Source: Methylobacterium crusticola
GTDB lineage: Bacteria > Pseudomonadota > Alphaproteobacteria > Rhizobiales > Beijerinckiaceae
Length of the DNA stretch: 64,000 bases
Assembly: GCF_003574465.1 (NCBI RefSeq)
Contig: NZ_QOWC01000013.1
Location: forward strand, 1-64,000
Direction of reading: 5' to 3'
Of this stretch, positions 25,222-34,059 are shown in pieces. Within the stretch, counting starts at the first letter, position 1, and the number at the start of each line of letters is the position of its first letter. The notes beneath the pieces are model-generated. The model worked only from the letters and a program-made list of their open reading frames with translations, was not told the origin of the DNA and did no database searches. The translations under genes were made by a program, and so were the position numbers.

Positions 25222-26330
25222 GCGACGGTCTCCGGGAGCGCGGGCGCGCGCAGGCGTCGGGCGATGCCCAGAAGCTCGTCGGCGCGGTGGCGGCAGGTGT
25301 GGCGGGCCCGGATCGCCGCGAGGCCGGCGGCCGCGAGGCGCGCGCGCAGGCCGGCATCGGCGGCAAGCGCGCGCAGGTGGCGCTCCATCCCCGGGCCGTC
25401 CGCCGCCACGAGGTAGTCGGTCCCGGGCCGGAACAGCCCTTCGGCATCGTCCCAGGGGGCGCTCACCAGGGGGATGCCGCAGGCGAGCGCCTCGAACACC
25501 CGGATCGTCGGGATGCCGGGCAGCTGCGCGACGTAGAAGCGCCGGGGCACGTGCACGGTCGCGAGGTGGCGGGCGAACAGGCCGGGCGCGGCCGCGTTCG
25601 GGGCCCAGCCGTGGTAGCGCGCGCCGGACCGGGCGAGCGTCGCCAGCGCGGCCTCGGGGTAGCGCACCCCGTAGACGTCGAGGGGCAGCCCGGCGGCCCG
25701 GGCCGGGCCGAACAGGAAGGTCTCGAGTTCGGCGCTGCGCTCGTCGTCGCCCCAGTTGCCGATCCAGACGAGGCCCTCCCGCGGCCCCTCGGCGGCGGGA
25801 GGGCGGAACAGGCGCGTGTCGGCGGCCTCGTGCCAGACGAAGACGCGCTCCCCCCAGCCCCAGCCGCGGTAGACCGCCGCCAGCGCCTCGCCGAAGGCCA
25901 GCACGCCGTCGTAGCCCGAGAGGTCGAAGCGCCGCATCGCCTCGGGCTCGCTCACCGCCCGGTGGTGGGTGTCGTGGAACAGCAGGGTGTAGCCCGCACC
26001 GCGCCGGCGCGCCGCGCCGAGGGCCGCCACGAGGTCCGGGTCGCTCCACTCGTGGACGACCACGAGGTCGGATTCCGCGGCGCGCTCCACCGCCGGCGCG
26101 ACGGCGTCGTAGACCTGCGGATCCAGCTCCGGATAGGCGGCGCGGAACGGCGCCAGCCCGGCCTCGCCGTGGTCGCGCAGGAGGTTCGCGAGGCTCCAGG
26201 CGCCCCGCGGCTCGAACGACGCCACCGCGTGGCCGTCCGCGGCGAGCTCCCGCAGGACGCCGCGCAGGAAGTGGGCGTTGCCGTGGTTCCAGCACGAGGC
26301 GAGGGAGTGCGTGAAGTAGGCGATCCTCAC
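25218..26330 (-). CDS. CgeB-like glycosyltransferase
   Basis: The 370-residue protein begins VRIAYFTHSLASCWNHGNAHFLRGVLREL and has LLFHDTHHRAVS, VFVWHEAADTRLFRP, LVWIGNWGDDERSAELE, and the C-terminal donor block LPGIPTIRVFEALACGIPLVSAPW. It is a GT-B enzyme of the same broad group, with a longer N-terminal half. GGGAGG precedes the GTG start at 26330. It lies 85 bases after the radical SAM gene, the longest break in this part of the operon. Confidence 0.85.
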   Translation of the reverse strand: MRIAYFTHSLASCWNHGNAHFLRGVLRELAADGHAVASFEPRGAWSLANLLRDHGEAGLAPFRAAYPELDPQVYDAVAPAVERAAESDLVVVHEWSDPDLVAALGAARRRGAGYTLLFHDTHHRAVSEPEAMRRFDLSGYDGVLAFGEALAAVYRGWGWGERVFVWHEAADTRLFRPPAAEGPREGLVWIGNWGDDERSAELETFLFGPARAAGLPLDVYGVRYPEAALATLARSGARYHGWAPNAAAPGLFARHLATVHVPRRFYVAQLPGIPTIRVFEALACGIPLVSAPWDDAEGLFRPGTDYLVAADGPGMERHLRALAADAGLRARLAAAGLAAIRARHTCRHRADELLGIARRLRAPALPETVA

Positions 26331-26415
26331 GGGGCGCCTCCCGTCCGCCGGGGACCCGGGGTCGTGCCAGGTCCTCCGACCGCGTTCGCCGCGGGCGCGG
26401 CCCCGTCGCGCGAGC

Positions 26416-27702
26416 CTACCCGCATGCGGCCTCCAGCTCCCGGAGCGGCAGCGGGCGCTCCTCCTGGATGTCGCTGAAATGGTCGAACTGGGCGAGGTAG
26501 TGGGCGTGCGCCCGCTCCCAGGCCGCGTCGTCCGGCTCGCCCCAGAGGCGCCGGTAGTCGGGCGAGCTCGGGTAGGGGTAGAGCGGCACAGGGTCGTTGG
26601 CCCAGACGCCCTGCCGGCGCAGGCGGTCGCGCCACTCGGCCACCAGGGCCGGATCGTCGCCCGCGACCTTGATCAGGTTCGCCTGCACGAACGGCACGGT
26701 GTTGCGGGCGTGGATCAGCCGCTCGGCGAGCTCGTCCGTCGTGGCGCGGCACTTCTTGTCGAGGGCAGCCCGGCCCTCGACCGTGAGGCTCTCGATGCCC
26801 GCCTCGATGGAGACGCAGCCCGCGGCCCCGAGGAGGTCCAGCATGTCGGGCTTCCAGAGGTCGATCCGGGTCTGGATGCCGAAGCGCACGTCGCGCGAGA
26901 CCAGGGCCTCGAGGAGCGGCTTCTGGGGCAGGAAGATCTCGTCGATGAAGTAGACGTAGGTGACGCCCTCGGCGATCAGGCCGTCGATCTCGTCGAGCAC
27001 GTGGGCGAGGTCGCGGCGCCGGTAGGCGTCGCGGAAGTCGATCTTCGCGCAGAAGCTGCAGGTGTAGGGGCAGCCGCGCGAGGCCTCGACCTCGGCGCCG
27101 GGGCCGTCGGGCGCGCGGTCGAAGCGGTGATGGTGGTGGGTGTGGCGCGCGAGCCACCCGGCGGGCCAGCGCAGGGCCGGCAGGTCGATGAAGCGGCCCG
27201 CGTGGGGAGGCCCCGCTACGATCGTCTCGCCGCCCTCCCGGTAGGCGAGGGCCGGGACGCCGCGAAAGCCGTCCTGCCCGGCGAGGCGCAGCACGACCTC
27301 CTCGCATTCCCCCCGCACCACCGCGTCGACGCCGAGCTTCTCGAGGGTCGGCCGGGGCGTCGCCGAGCCGTGCGGCCCGACCGCCACGGTCCGGCCGCCG
27401 CGCCCGCCGAGGGCGTCCAGGAACGCGCGCGGCACCCGCAATTCCGGGGGCGCGCAGCGCCAGAACAGGTAGGTCGGGGCGGTCGCCACCACGGTCATGT
27501 CGGGGGCGAACGCCGCCACGTCCGCGGCGGCCTCGGCGTGGGTCAGCCCGCAGAGATGCGCGTCGAGGAGCAGGACGTCGTGGCCCGCCGCCGCCAGGAG
27601 CGCCCGGCTGTAGCCGAGCTCCAGCGGCAGGTGCGGCTCCCGGCAGCCGAAATAGATGCTGTTGCGGTAATCCCAGGCGGGATTGACGAGGGCCACTCTC
27701 AT
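26416..27702 (-). CDS. B12-binding domain radical SAM protein
   Basis: The 428-residue protein has an N-terminal cobalamin-binding-like Rossmann domain (residues about 1-140, with LLLDAHLCGLTHAEA and VVATAPTYLFW) and a radical SAM domain with the Cx3Cx2C cluster CPYTCSFC (C211, C215, C218). FIDEIFLP and VSIEAGIESL follow. A His-rich segment THHHHRFD (188-195) precedes the cluster. B12-radical SAM enzymes often methylate unactivated carbons or rearrange carbon skeletons. I recall a family tied to oligosaccharide clusters (TIGR04295), unverified here. The ATG overlaps the upstream epimerase stop (ATGA). Confidence 0.88.
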   Translation of the reverse strand: MRVALVNPAWDYRNSIYFGCREPHLPLELGYSRALLAAAGHDVLLLDAHLCGLTHAEAAADVAAFAPDMTVVATAPTYLFWRCAPPELRVPRAFLDALGGRGGRTVAVGPHGSATPRPTLEKLGVDAVVRGECEEVVLRLAGQDGFRGVPALAYREGGETIVAGPPHAGRFIDLPALRWPAGWLARHTHHHHRFDRAPDGPGAEVEASRGCPYTCSFCAKIDFRDAYRRRDLAHVLDEIDGLIAEGVTYVYFIDEIFLPQKPLLEALVSRDVRFGIQTRIDLWKPDMLDLLGAAGCVSIEAGIESLTVEGRAALDKKCRATTDELAERLIHARNTVPFVQANLIKVAGDDPALVAEWRDRLRRQGVWANDPVPLYPYPSSPDYRRLWGEPDDAAWERAHAHYLAQFDHFSDIQEERPLPLRELEAACG

Positions 27703-28814
27703 TCGGCCGCTCCCATCAGGCGGACGGAAGGAGCATCGGGGGGCCGGGCGCCCGCCTCGGCGAGCCAGGCCGCGAGGTCGGCGACGCCCCGCTGCCAGGG
27801 CGTCGGGGCGGGCAGCCCGAGGGCGGCCGCGGCGCGGCGGGTGTCCGAGACGTAGTAGCGCTGGTCGCCCGCGCGCCAGTCCGAGAAGCGCAGGTCGACG
27901 GGGCGGCCGATCAGCGTCTCGACGTAGGCCAGGAGCTGGCGCAGGCTCACGGCGTTGCCGGGCCCGCCGCCGAGGTTGAAGGCCTGGCCGGCGACGGAGT
28001 CGATCCGCTCCCAGGCCGCCAGGTAGGCCGCGACGGCGTCCGAGACGTGCAGGATGTCGCGCACCTGCCGGCCGTCGCCGTAGATGCTGATCGGCCGGCC
28101 CGCGAGCGCGCTGATCACGAAATGCGCGACCCAGCCCTGGTCCTCGGTGCCCATCTGGCGCGGGCCGTAGATGCAGCTCATCCGCATCACCGCGGTCGGG
28201 ATGCCGAAGCTGCGGGCGTAGTCCAGCACGTACTGGTCGGCGCCGCCCTTGGAGCAGCCGTAGGGGGTGTGGAAGTCGAGGGGCTGCTGCTCGCCGATGC
28301 CCCACCGCCGCAGGTCGGGATCGACCGGCACGTAGGCGTCGTTCGTGGCGCTGAGCGCGAGATCCGGCAGGTTGCCGTAGACCTTGTTGGTCGACGCGAA
28401 GACGAGCGGCACCGGCGCGCCGCGCCGCCGCAGGGCCTCCAGCACCGCGAGGGTGCCCCCGAGGTTGACGGCGAAGTCCTCGTGCGGGGAGACGAGGCTC
28501 GTCGTCACGGCGACCTGCGCGGCGAGATGGAACACCGCGTCGGCGCCCGCCACGCACTCGGCGACCCGGCCGGCGTCGCGGACGTCGCCGACGACGGCCG
28601 TGACCCGCTCGGGGTGCCGCTCCCGGAGCCAGGCGAGGTTCGCCTCGACGCCCGGGCGCAGCAGGGCGTCGTAGACCACGACGCGGTGTCCGTCGGCGGC
28701 GAGGCGGTCCGCGAGGTTTGCCCCGATGAAGCCGGCGCCCCCCGTGACGAGCACGGTCCGGCCGGTGGCCGGCCGAGCCGCGTCGTCCGCCCGGCTGGTC
28801 GCGGGCCGGGTCAC
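27699..28814 (-). CDS. NAD-dependent epimerase (CDP-paratose 2-epimerase-like)
   Basis: The 371-residue extended SDR has TVLVTGGAGFIGANLADRLA, FHLAAQVAVTTSLVSP, FASTNKVYGNLP, catalytic TPYGCSKGGADQY, RMSCIYGPRQMGTEDQGWVAHF and SIYGDGRQVRDILHV. The blocks AAQVAVTTS, ASTNKVYG and MGTEDQGWVAHF are characteristic of CDP-paratose/tyvelose 2-epimerases, which act on deoxysugar nucleotides. The real sugar is not known. GTG start 28814 overlaps the upstream stop (GTGA). Confidence 0.87.
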   Translation of the reverse strand: MTRPATSRADDAARPATGRTVLVTGGAGFIGANLADRLAADGHRVVVYDALLRPGVEANLAWLRERHPERVTAVVGDVRDAGRVAECVAGADAVFHLAAQVAVTTSLVSPHEDFAVNLGGTLAVLEALRRRGAPVPLVFASTNKVYGNLPDLALSATNDAYVPVDPDLRRWGIGEQQPLDFHTPYGCSKGGADQYVLDYARSFGIPTAVMRMSCIYGPRQMGTEDQGWVAHFVISALAGRPISIYGDGRQVRDILHVSDAVAAYLAAWERIDSVAGQAFNLGGGPGNAVSLRQLLAYVETLIGRPVDLRFSDWRAGDQRYYVSDTRRAAAALGLPAPTPWQRGVADLAAWLAEAGARPPDAPSVRLMGAAE

Positions 28815-29923
28815 GCGACGAGGCCTCGGGCTTCGAGCTCGCTGCGCGCCTCCTTCACCCGGTCGACCGCCTGCTGCTCGGCGACCCAGGCCGCCAGTTC
28901 CGCGACGCCCTCGGCGAAGTCCCGCCGGGGCCGGAAGCCGAGCTCGCGCTGGATCTTGCCGATGTCGGCGATGCAGTGGCGGATGTCGCCCGTCCGCGCC
29001 TGACCGGTGATCTCGGGCTCGAGCCCGGGCTTGCCCATCGCGCGCGCGAGGATCTGGGCCACCTCCCGCACCGACCAGTCCTGGCCGCTGCCGACGTTGT
29101 AGACCTGGCCGGGCGCGCTCGGGTGCTCGAGCGCCAGCACGAAGGCCTCGGCGACGTCCTCGACGTGCACGAAGTCGCGGCGCTGCTCGCCGTCCTCGAA
29201 GATCATCGGCGGCTGGCCGTTGTGGAGCCGCGACGCGAAGATCGCCAGCACGCCCGTGTAGGGGTTCGAGAGCGCCTGGCCCGGCCCGTAGACGTTCCAG
29301 AGCCGGAGCGCGACGCCCTCCATGCCGTAGACCGGGCTCAGGGTCAGGGTCAGGCGCTCCTGGACGTACTTCGTCAGCGCGTAGACGGAGGCCAGGGTCG
29401 GGGCCTTCCACTCGGGCGTCGGCACGGGCACCATCGGGTGCCCGCCCGCGTCCACGGGATCCCAGGGCTCGCCCGGCCGGCGCGGCTTGCGCACCGCGTC
29501 CTGCACGATGCCGCCGTCGGCCGCCCGGTAGAGGCCCTCGCCGTAGACGCTCATGGAGGAGGCCACCACGACCCGGCGCACCGGCCGGTCGATGAGCTGC
29601 TGGAACAGCGCGGCGGTGCCGCCGTCGTTGACCGAGACGTAGCGCTCGACCGCGTACATGCTCTGGCCGACGCCGACCTCCGCGGCGAGGTGGACCACGG
29701 AATCGACGCCTTCGAGCGCGCGGGCGAGCGCCGCCGCGTCGCGGATGTCGCCCCGGACGAGGTCGACATCCGGGCTCAGCCCTTCCGGCCGAGACCCGGT
29801 CCCGTGCACCTGCTCGATCAGATTGTCGAGAACGCGGACTCTATAGCCCCGCGACAGTAAAGACTGAGAAAGATGAACACCAATAAATCCTGCGCCACCA
29901 CTAATCAGGACAGTCTCACCCAA
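28811..29923 (-). CDS. NAD-dependent epimerase/dehydratase (first gene of the glycan operon)
   Basis: The 370-residue extended SDR begins LGETVLISGGAGFIGVHLSQSLLSRG and has VVHLAAEVGVGQSMY, ASSMSVYGEGLY, catalytic SVYALTKYVQE, RLWNVYGPGQALSNPYTGV and DFVHVEDVAEA. It is UDP-glucose 4-epimerase/dTDP-dehydratase-like; the insert around residues 150-185 is longer than usual. The TTG at 29923 is proposed as start because GGAGG lies ten bases before it and the Rossmann motif follows at once; the frame stays open to a TTG at 29992. The first about 30 codons are markedly less GC-rich than the rest. Confidence 0.83.
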   Translation of the reverse strand: MGETVLISGGAGFIGVHLSQSLLSRGYRVRVLDNLIEQVHGTGSRPEGLSPDVDLVRGDIRDAAALARALEGVDSVVHLAAEVGVGQSMYAVERYVSVNDGGTAALFQQLIDRPVRRVVVASSMSVYGEGLYRAADGGIVQDAVRKPRRPGEPWDPVDAGGHPMVPVPTPEWKAPTLASVYALTKYVQERLTLTLSPVYGMEGVALRLWNVYGPGQALSNPYTGVLAIFASRLHNGQPPMIFEDGEQRRDFVHVEDVAEAFVLALEHPSAPGQVYNVGSGQDWSVREVAQILARAMGKPGLEPEITGQARTGDIRHCIADIGKIQRELGFRPRRDFAEGVAELAAWVAEQQAVDRVKEARSELEARGLVA

Positions 29924-30082
29924 CTCGAAAAATCCTCCACACGGCGAGCCTATGACGGCTCGACTCTCGCGCGCGCTTGGCAAAGGCGGCAACAGATACG
30001 CACCATCGTCTCCGCTGCCGCATCAACATTGGAAAACTAGGACGGTTCCGGTGTGATCGCCGGTGCGCGCAGGATCGCGGAG

Positions 30083-30167
30083 CCGCGTGGCCGGTGCGCC
30101 GGCCGCCGACCGGCCGCGTTCCGGCCGGTGCGGGCGGTCCCGGCGCCCGGGCCGGGCGGCCACGCGG
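30083..30167. other. Large GC-rich inverted-repeat element in divergent intergenic region
   Basis: Perfect 10-base arms CCGCGTGGCC (30083-30092) and GGCCACGCGG (30158-30167) enclose 65 bases that are themselves self-complementary (nested CCGGCC blocks). It lies in the 585-base gap between the glycan operon (leftward) and the flavoenzyme operon (rightward). The gap otherwise holds comparatively AT-rich DNA. It may form an extended hairpin, either an RNA leader or a bidirectional transcription barrier. Confidence 0.4.
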
Positions 30168-30265
30168 ACCGATGAGCCGCACCCGAAGAGTATCATCTTC
30201 TCCCCAGCGCAGTAGATCTAGCGGGAGATGCTCTCCGGATCCGGCATTTTGCAAAGTCTTTCTCG

Positions 30266-30293
30266 TTGACGACCGCGAGACTGAGGATAACAT
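30266..30293 (+). promoter_or_regulatory. Candidate rightward promoter
   Basis: TTGACG (30266-30271) and TAACAT (30288-30293) are 16 bases apart in an AT-richer stretch about 215 bases upstream of the flavoenzyme start. This is a plausible sigma-70 promoter for the rightward sulfonate-type operon, with a long leader. No other element is seen between here and 30508. Confidence 0.35.
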
Positions 30294-30508
30294 CTCTCCG
30301 ACTTCGCCGGGATCGTGCGGTCTGCTTCAGTCTTCCATCGCGGGATGGCAGGCGGAGCGCCGCGCGACGCCCGGTCCCGCCGCGCCGGGCGCCCGCGACG
30401 CAACGCCGCCGCGTCCGTCACGATGCCGGCGCGGCCGACAGAAGGATCTCACGCCGTGAATGCCTCATCCTCGTCCCGCCGCGCCGGGAGCCCGCGGGGA
30501 CGGTCCGC

Positions 30509-31684
30509 GTGACGGCACGCCTGCGCGCGATCCCGGGAGACCCGGCTCCCGCCACCGATCCCCTCGCGACGGCGCGGGCCCTCGTTCCGGCGCTGGCGCA
30601 AGCCGCCGCCGACGACGACCGCGCGGGCCGCTTCGCGGCGCGGAGCATCGCCGCCTGCCGCGCCGCCGGCCTCGCGGCGCTGACGGTTCCGCGGGCGCGG
30701 GGCGGGCAGGGGGCGGGCCTTTCCGCGACGAGCGCGGTGATCGGCACCCTGGCGCAGGGCGATCCCGCCGCCGCCCTCGTCCTCGCGATGCAGGCCCTCC
30801 ACCACGCGACCCTCGCCCGCGCGACGGGCTGGCCCGCCGGCCCGGTGGCGCGCCTCCAGCGGGCCGCGGTCGAGGAGGGCGCGCTCCTCAACGCGCTGCG
30901 CGTCGAGCCCGAACTCGGGTCGCCGGCGCGCGGCGGGCTGCCGGCGACGATCGCCCGCCGGGCGCCCGAGGGCTGGCGGGTGAGCGGCCGCAAGATCTAC
31001 TCGACCGGCGCGCCGGCGCTCGCGTTCGGCCTCGTCTTCGTCCGGACCGACGAGGCGGCGCCCCGCGTCGGCTTCGTCCTCGTGCCGATGTCCGCCCCCG
31101 GGATCCGGATCGAGGCGTCCTGGGACCACCTCGGCATGCGGGCGAGCGGCAGCCACGACGTGGTCCTCGATGACGTCCCGGTCCCGGGCGACCACGCCCT
31201 CGACCTGCGCCCGCCCGCGGCCCCGGGCGGACCCGAGGCGGTCGCCCTGGCCTGGAACACGACCCTGATCGCCGCCCTCTACGACGGCATCGCGCGGGCC
31301 GCGCAGGACTGGCTCGCGCGCTACCTCGGGACGCGTGCGCCCGCCAACCTCGGCGCGCCGCTCGCGAGCCTGCCCCGGTTCCAGGAGGCGATGGGGGAGA
31401 GCGAGCGCCTGCTCGCGGTCAACCGGCGCCTCCTCGCCGGCGTTGCCGCCGAGACCGACGCGGGGGCGCCCCCGCCGGCCACCGAGAGCGGGCTCGTCAA
31501 GCTCACGGTGACCGAGAACGCGATCGAGGTGGTGCAGCGCGCGGTCGAGCTCACCGGCAATCCCGGCCTGTCGCGCGCCAACCCGCTCGAGCGCCACCTG
31601 CGCGACGTCCTGTGCGCGCGCATCCACACGCCGCAGGGCGACACGATCCGGCTCGCCGCCGGGCGCGCCGCGCTCGGGCTCTGA
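30509..31684 (+). CDS. Acyl-CoA dehydrogenase-like flavoprotein (possible monooxygenase)
   Basis: The 391-residue protein has the acyl-CoA dehydrogenase fold (PRARGGQGAGLSA, NALRVEPELGSPARGGLPATI, WRVSGRKIYSTGAP, LGMRASGSHDVVLDDVPVP, C-terminal VELTGNPGLSRANPLERHLRD). It lacks the standard catalytic Glu context and resembles the SfnB/DszC-type subgroup, which uses reduced flavin and O2 on sulfones or thiophenes. It is followed by a luciferase-like monooxygenase and sulfonate-type ABC genes, so a role in organosulfur use is inferred. GTG 30509 is preceded by GGGGACGG. True dehydrogenase activity is not excluded. Confidence 0.8.
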   Translation: MTARLRAIPGDPAPATDPLATARALVPALAQAAADDDRAGRFAARSIAACRAAGLAALTVPRARGGQGAGLSATSAVIGTLAQGDPAAALVLAMQALHHATLARATGWPAGPVARLQRAAVEEGALLNALRVEPELGSPARGGLPATIARRAPEGWRVSGRKIYSTGAPALAFGLVFVRTDEAAPRVGFVLVPMSAPGIRIEASWDHLGMRASGSHDVVLDDVPVPGDHALDLRPPAAPGGPEAVALAWNTTLIAALYDGIARAAQDWLARYLGTRAPANLGAPLASLPRFQEAMGESERLLAVNRRLLAGVAAETDAGAPPPATESGLVKLTVTENAIEVVQRAVELTGNPGLSRANPLERHLRDVLCARIHTPQGDTIRLAAGRAALGL

Positions 31685-31779
31685 GACCGAGGGGCCGGGC
31701 GCACCGGATCCGGCCCGGATCCCCCTGCCGACGCCGGCCGCCGTGCCACGCCGACACCCGAGACCTGAGGACATCCACC

Positions 31780-32883
31780 ATGACGCAGAGCGCCGACGTC
31801 CACTTCATCGGCTTCGTCGCGGCCCAGCACGGGTCGGAGATCCACCCGAGCGCGGGGCCGGTCATCGACCGCGACTACGTGCGGGCGGTGGCCCAGGCGC
31901 ACGAGTACGGCGGCTTCGACCGCGTGCTCGTCGCCTTCCACTCGACCGCGCCGGACAGCTTCGCGCTCGCCCAGTACGCGGCGTCGGTGACCGAGCGCAT
32001 CAACCTGATGATCGCCCACCGCCCGGGGTTCCAGGCGCCCACGGTGGCGGCCCGCCAGCTCGCCACCCTGGACCACCTCACGGGGGGCCGCGCGGGCGTC
32101 TACATCATCACCGGCGGCAACGACGCCGAGCTCGCGCAGGACGGCGACTTCCTCACCAAGGACGAGCGCTACGCCCGCACCAGCGAGTACCTCGACGTCG
32201 TCAAGTCCGCCTGGACCTCCGCCGAGCCCTTCGACTACGAGGGGCGCTACTACCGCGCGGCGCGCGCCTTCTCGGCCGTGAAGCCGGTGCAGCAGCCCCA
32301 CCTGCCGGTGTATTTCGGCGGCTCGTCCGAGGCGGCCATCGCGGTCGCCGGCCGGCACGCCGACACCTACGCGCTCTGGGGCGAGACGCACGCCCAGGTG
32401 CGCGACACCATCGCGCGCGTGCGGGCGGCGGCGGCCCGGCACGGGCGCGAGGACCGCGTCGGATTCAGCCTGTCGTTCCGCCCGATCCTGGCCGAGACCG
32501 AGGAGGCCGCCTGGGCGCGGGCGGAATCGATCCTCGCGCGCACGAAGGCCTTGCGGGCCGCGCGGGGCCTCGGGCCCGCGGCAACGCCGCCCAACGAGGG
32601 CTCGCGCCGCCTCCTCGCGGCGGCCGCCCAGGGCAGCCGCCTCGACAAGCGCCTCTACACGGCGATCGCCGCCGAGACCGGCGCGCAGGGCAACTCGACC
32701 GCCCTCGTCGGCACGCCCGACCAGGTCGCGGAGGCGCTCCTCGACTATCACGCCCTCGGGGTGACGACCTTCCTGATCCGCGGCTTCGATCCCCTGGAGG
32801 ACGCGGTGCAGTACGGGCGCGCGCTGATCCCGGCCTTCCGCCGCCTCAGCGGCGCGGCGTCCCGCGCCCGGGCGGCCGCGTGA
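31780..32883 (+). CDS. LLM-class flavin-dependent monooxygenase (SsuD-like)
   Basis: The 367-residue bacterial-luciferase-like TIM barrel contains FDRVLVAFHSTAPDSFALAQ, LMIAHRPGFQAPTVAARQLATLDHLTGGRAG, IITGGNDAELAQDGD and FGGSSEAAIAVAGRHADTYALWGE, all characteristic of the alkanesulfonate monooxygenase (SsuD) branch. The enzyme would use FMNH2 and O2 to release sulfite from a sulfonate. GAGG lies before the ATG. It overlaps the next gene's alternative GTG and is 95 bases after the flavoenzyme gene, so they form one operon. Confidence 0.9.
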   Translation: MTQSADVHFIGFVAAQHGSEIHPSAGPVIDRDYVRAVAQAHEYGGFDRVLVAFHSTAPDSFALAQYAASVTERINLMIAHRPGFQAPTVAARQLATLDHLTGGRAGVYIITGGNDAELAQDGDFLTKDERYARTSEYLDVVKSAWTSAEPFDYEGRYYRAARAFSAVKPVQQPHLPVYFGGSSEAAIAVAGRHADTYALWGETHAQVRDTIARVRAAAARHGREDRVGFSLSFRPILAETEEAAWARAESILARTKALRAARGLGPAATPPNEGSRRLLAAAAQGSRLDKRLYTAIAAETGAQGNSTALVGTPDQVAEALLDYHALGVTTFLIRGFDPLEDAVQYGRALIPAFRRLSGAASRARAAA

Positions 32884-32897
32884 GGGGGGCCGGCAGC

Positions 32898-33845
32898 GTG
32901 CGTCTGATCCTCGCCCTCGCGGCCCTCGCCCTCGCCCTCGGGCCGGCCTCGGCCCAGACGATCCTGCGCGTCGGCGACCAGAAGGGCGGCTCCCGCGCCC
33001 TGATGGAGGCGGCCGGCGTCCTCGGCGACCTGCCCTACCGCCTCGAGTGGAAGGAGTTCCCGGCCGCCGCCCCGCTCCTCGAGGCCCTGAACGCGGGCGC
33101 CATCGACACCGGCATCGCCGGCGACGCGCCCTTCACCTTCGCGGCCGCCGCGGGGGCGCCGATCAAGGCGATCTTCGCCATCCGCCAGAACCAGGCCGGG
33201 CTCGCCGTCCTGGTGCGGCCGGACTCGCCCGTGCGGACCTTCGCCGACCTCAAGGGCAAGCGCATCGCCACGGGGCGGGGCTCCATTGGGCACCAGCTCG
33301 TGCTGGCGAGCCTGGAGCAGGCCCAGTGGACGCCCGAGGATGTCGGCCTCACCTTCCTGCTGCCCTCCGACGCGCAGACCGCCCTCCTGTCGAGGTCCGT
33401 CGACGCCTGGGCGACCTGGGAGCCCTACACCTCGCAGCTCGAGAGCACCGGCCGCGCCCGCGTCGTCGCGGACGGGCGCGGGCTCACGCCGGGCCTGAGC
33501 TTCCAAGCCGCCCGCGACGACGCCATCGCGACGAAGCGGCCGGCGCTGGAGGATTTCGTGCGCCGTCTCGCCAAGGCGCGGGTCTGGGGCACGGCGCACC
33601 CGGAGGCCTTCGCGCGGAGCTGGTCGGCGCTGGTCGGCCTGCCCGAGAGCGTGCCGCTCTGGTGGTTCAAGCGGGCGGACATCCGGCCGGCCCCGATCGA
33701 TCCCGCGATCGTCGCCGACGCCCAGAAGGTCGCCGACCTCTACCAGCGCCACGGCCTGATCCCGCGGCGGGTCGAGGCGTCGAGCGTGTTCGACACCTCC
33801 TTCAACGACGCCGCCCGCTCCGGCGCCGGCGCCGCCACCCAGTGA
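32898..33845 (+). CDS. Aliphatic sulfonate-type ABC substrate-binding protein (Sec-exported)
   Basis: The 315-residue protein has a signal peptide (VRLILALAALALALGPASAQ) and a SsuA-like binding fold: LRVGDQKGGSRALMEAAG, LEWKEFPAAAPLLEALNAGAIDTGIAGDAPF, FADLKGKRIATGRGSIGHQLV and SVDAWATWEPYTS. The motif order matches sulfonate-binding proteins. The GTG at 32898 follows GAGGGGGG and was preferred; a GTG at 32880 overlapping the previous stop would add six residues. A strong hairpin follows the stop, so this gene may end the first transcription unit. Confidence 0.88.
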   Translation: MRLILALAALALALGPASAQTILRVGDQKGGSRALMEAAGVLGDLPYRLEWKEFPAAAPLLEALNAGAIDTGIAGDAPFTFAAAAGAPIKAIFAIRQNQAGLAVLVRPDSPVRTFADLKGKRIATGRGSIGHQLVLASLEQAQWTPEDVGLTFLLPSDAQTALLSRSVDAWATWEPYTSQLESTGRARVVADGRGLTPGLSFQAARDDAIATKRPALEDFVRRLAKARVWGTAHPEAFARSWSALVGLPESVPLWWFKRADIRPAPIDPAIVADAQKVADLYQRHGLIPRRVEASSVFDTSFNDAARSGAGAATQ

Positions 33846-33852
33846 CGGCAGG

Positions 33853-33876
33853 GCGCCCCGCCCGGGCCCGGGGCGC
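33853..33876 (+). terminator. Stem-loop terminator after the sulfonate-binding protein gene
   Basis: Eight-base arms GCGCCCCG (33853-33860) and CGGGGCGC (33869-33876) with an 8-base loop start six bases beyond the stop codon. No T tract follows. A separate promoter for the next gene is visible downstream. Confidence 0.5.
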
Positions 33877-33959
33877 TCGAGACGAGGGCCTTCTTCGATC
33901 TCGACGAAAAAGAGCATGGGACCACTCGTATCAGCGAAAACAAAAGCAAATCTGTCTTG

Positions 33960-33987
33960 TTGACGCAATGGTGAGTTCCGTTACAAC
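33960..33987 (+). promoter_or_regulatory. Promoter of the OsmC / ABC transporter unit
   Basis: TTGACG (33960-33965) and TACAAC (33982-33987), 16 bases apart, lie in an AT-rich patch 70 bases before the OsmC start. The upstream run (33917-33958) is A-rich and may act as an UP-like element or an activator site. Confidence 0.55.
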
Positions 33988-34059
33988 ATCAGAGCCTTGA
34001 GAGATCACTGGCGCAATTGTTGGAAAGCCGGGCGCGCCGGCATCTTGAGAGGACGATCG

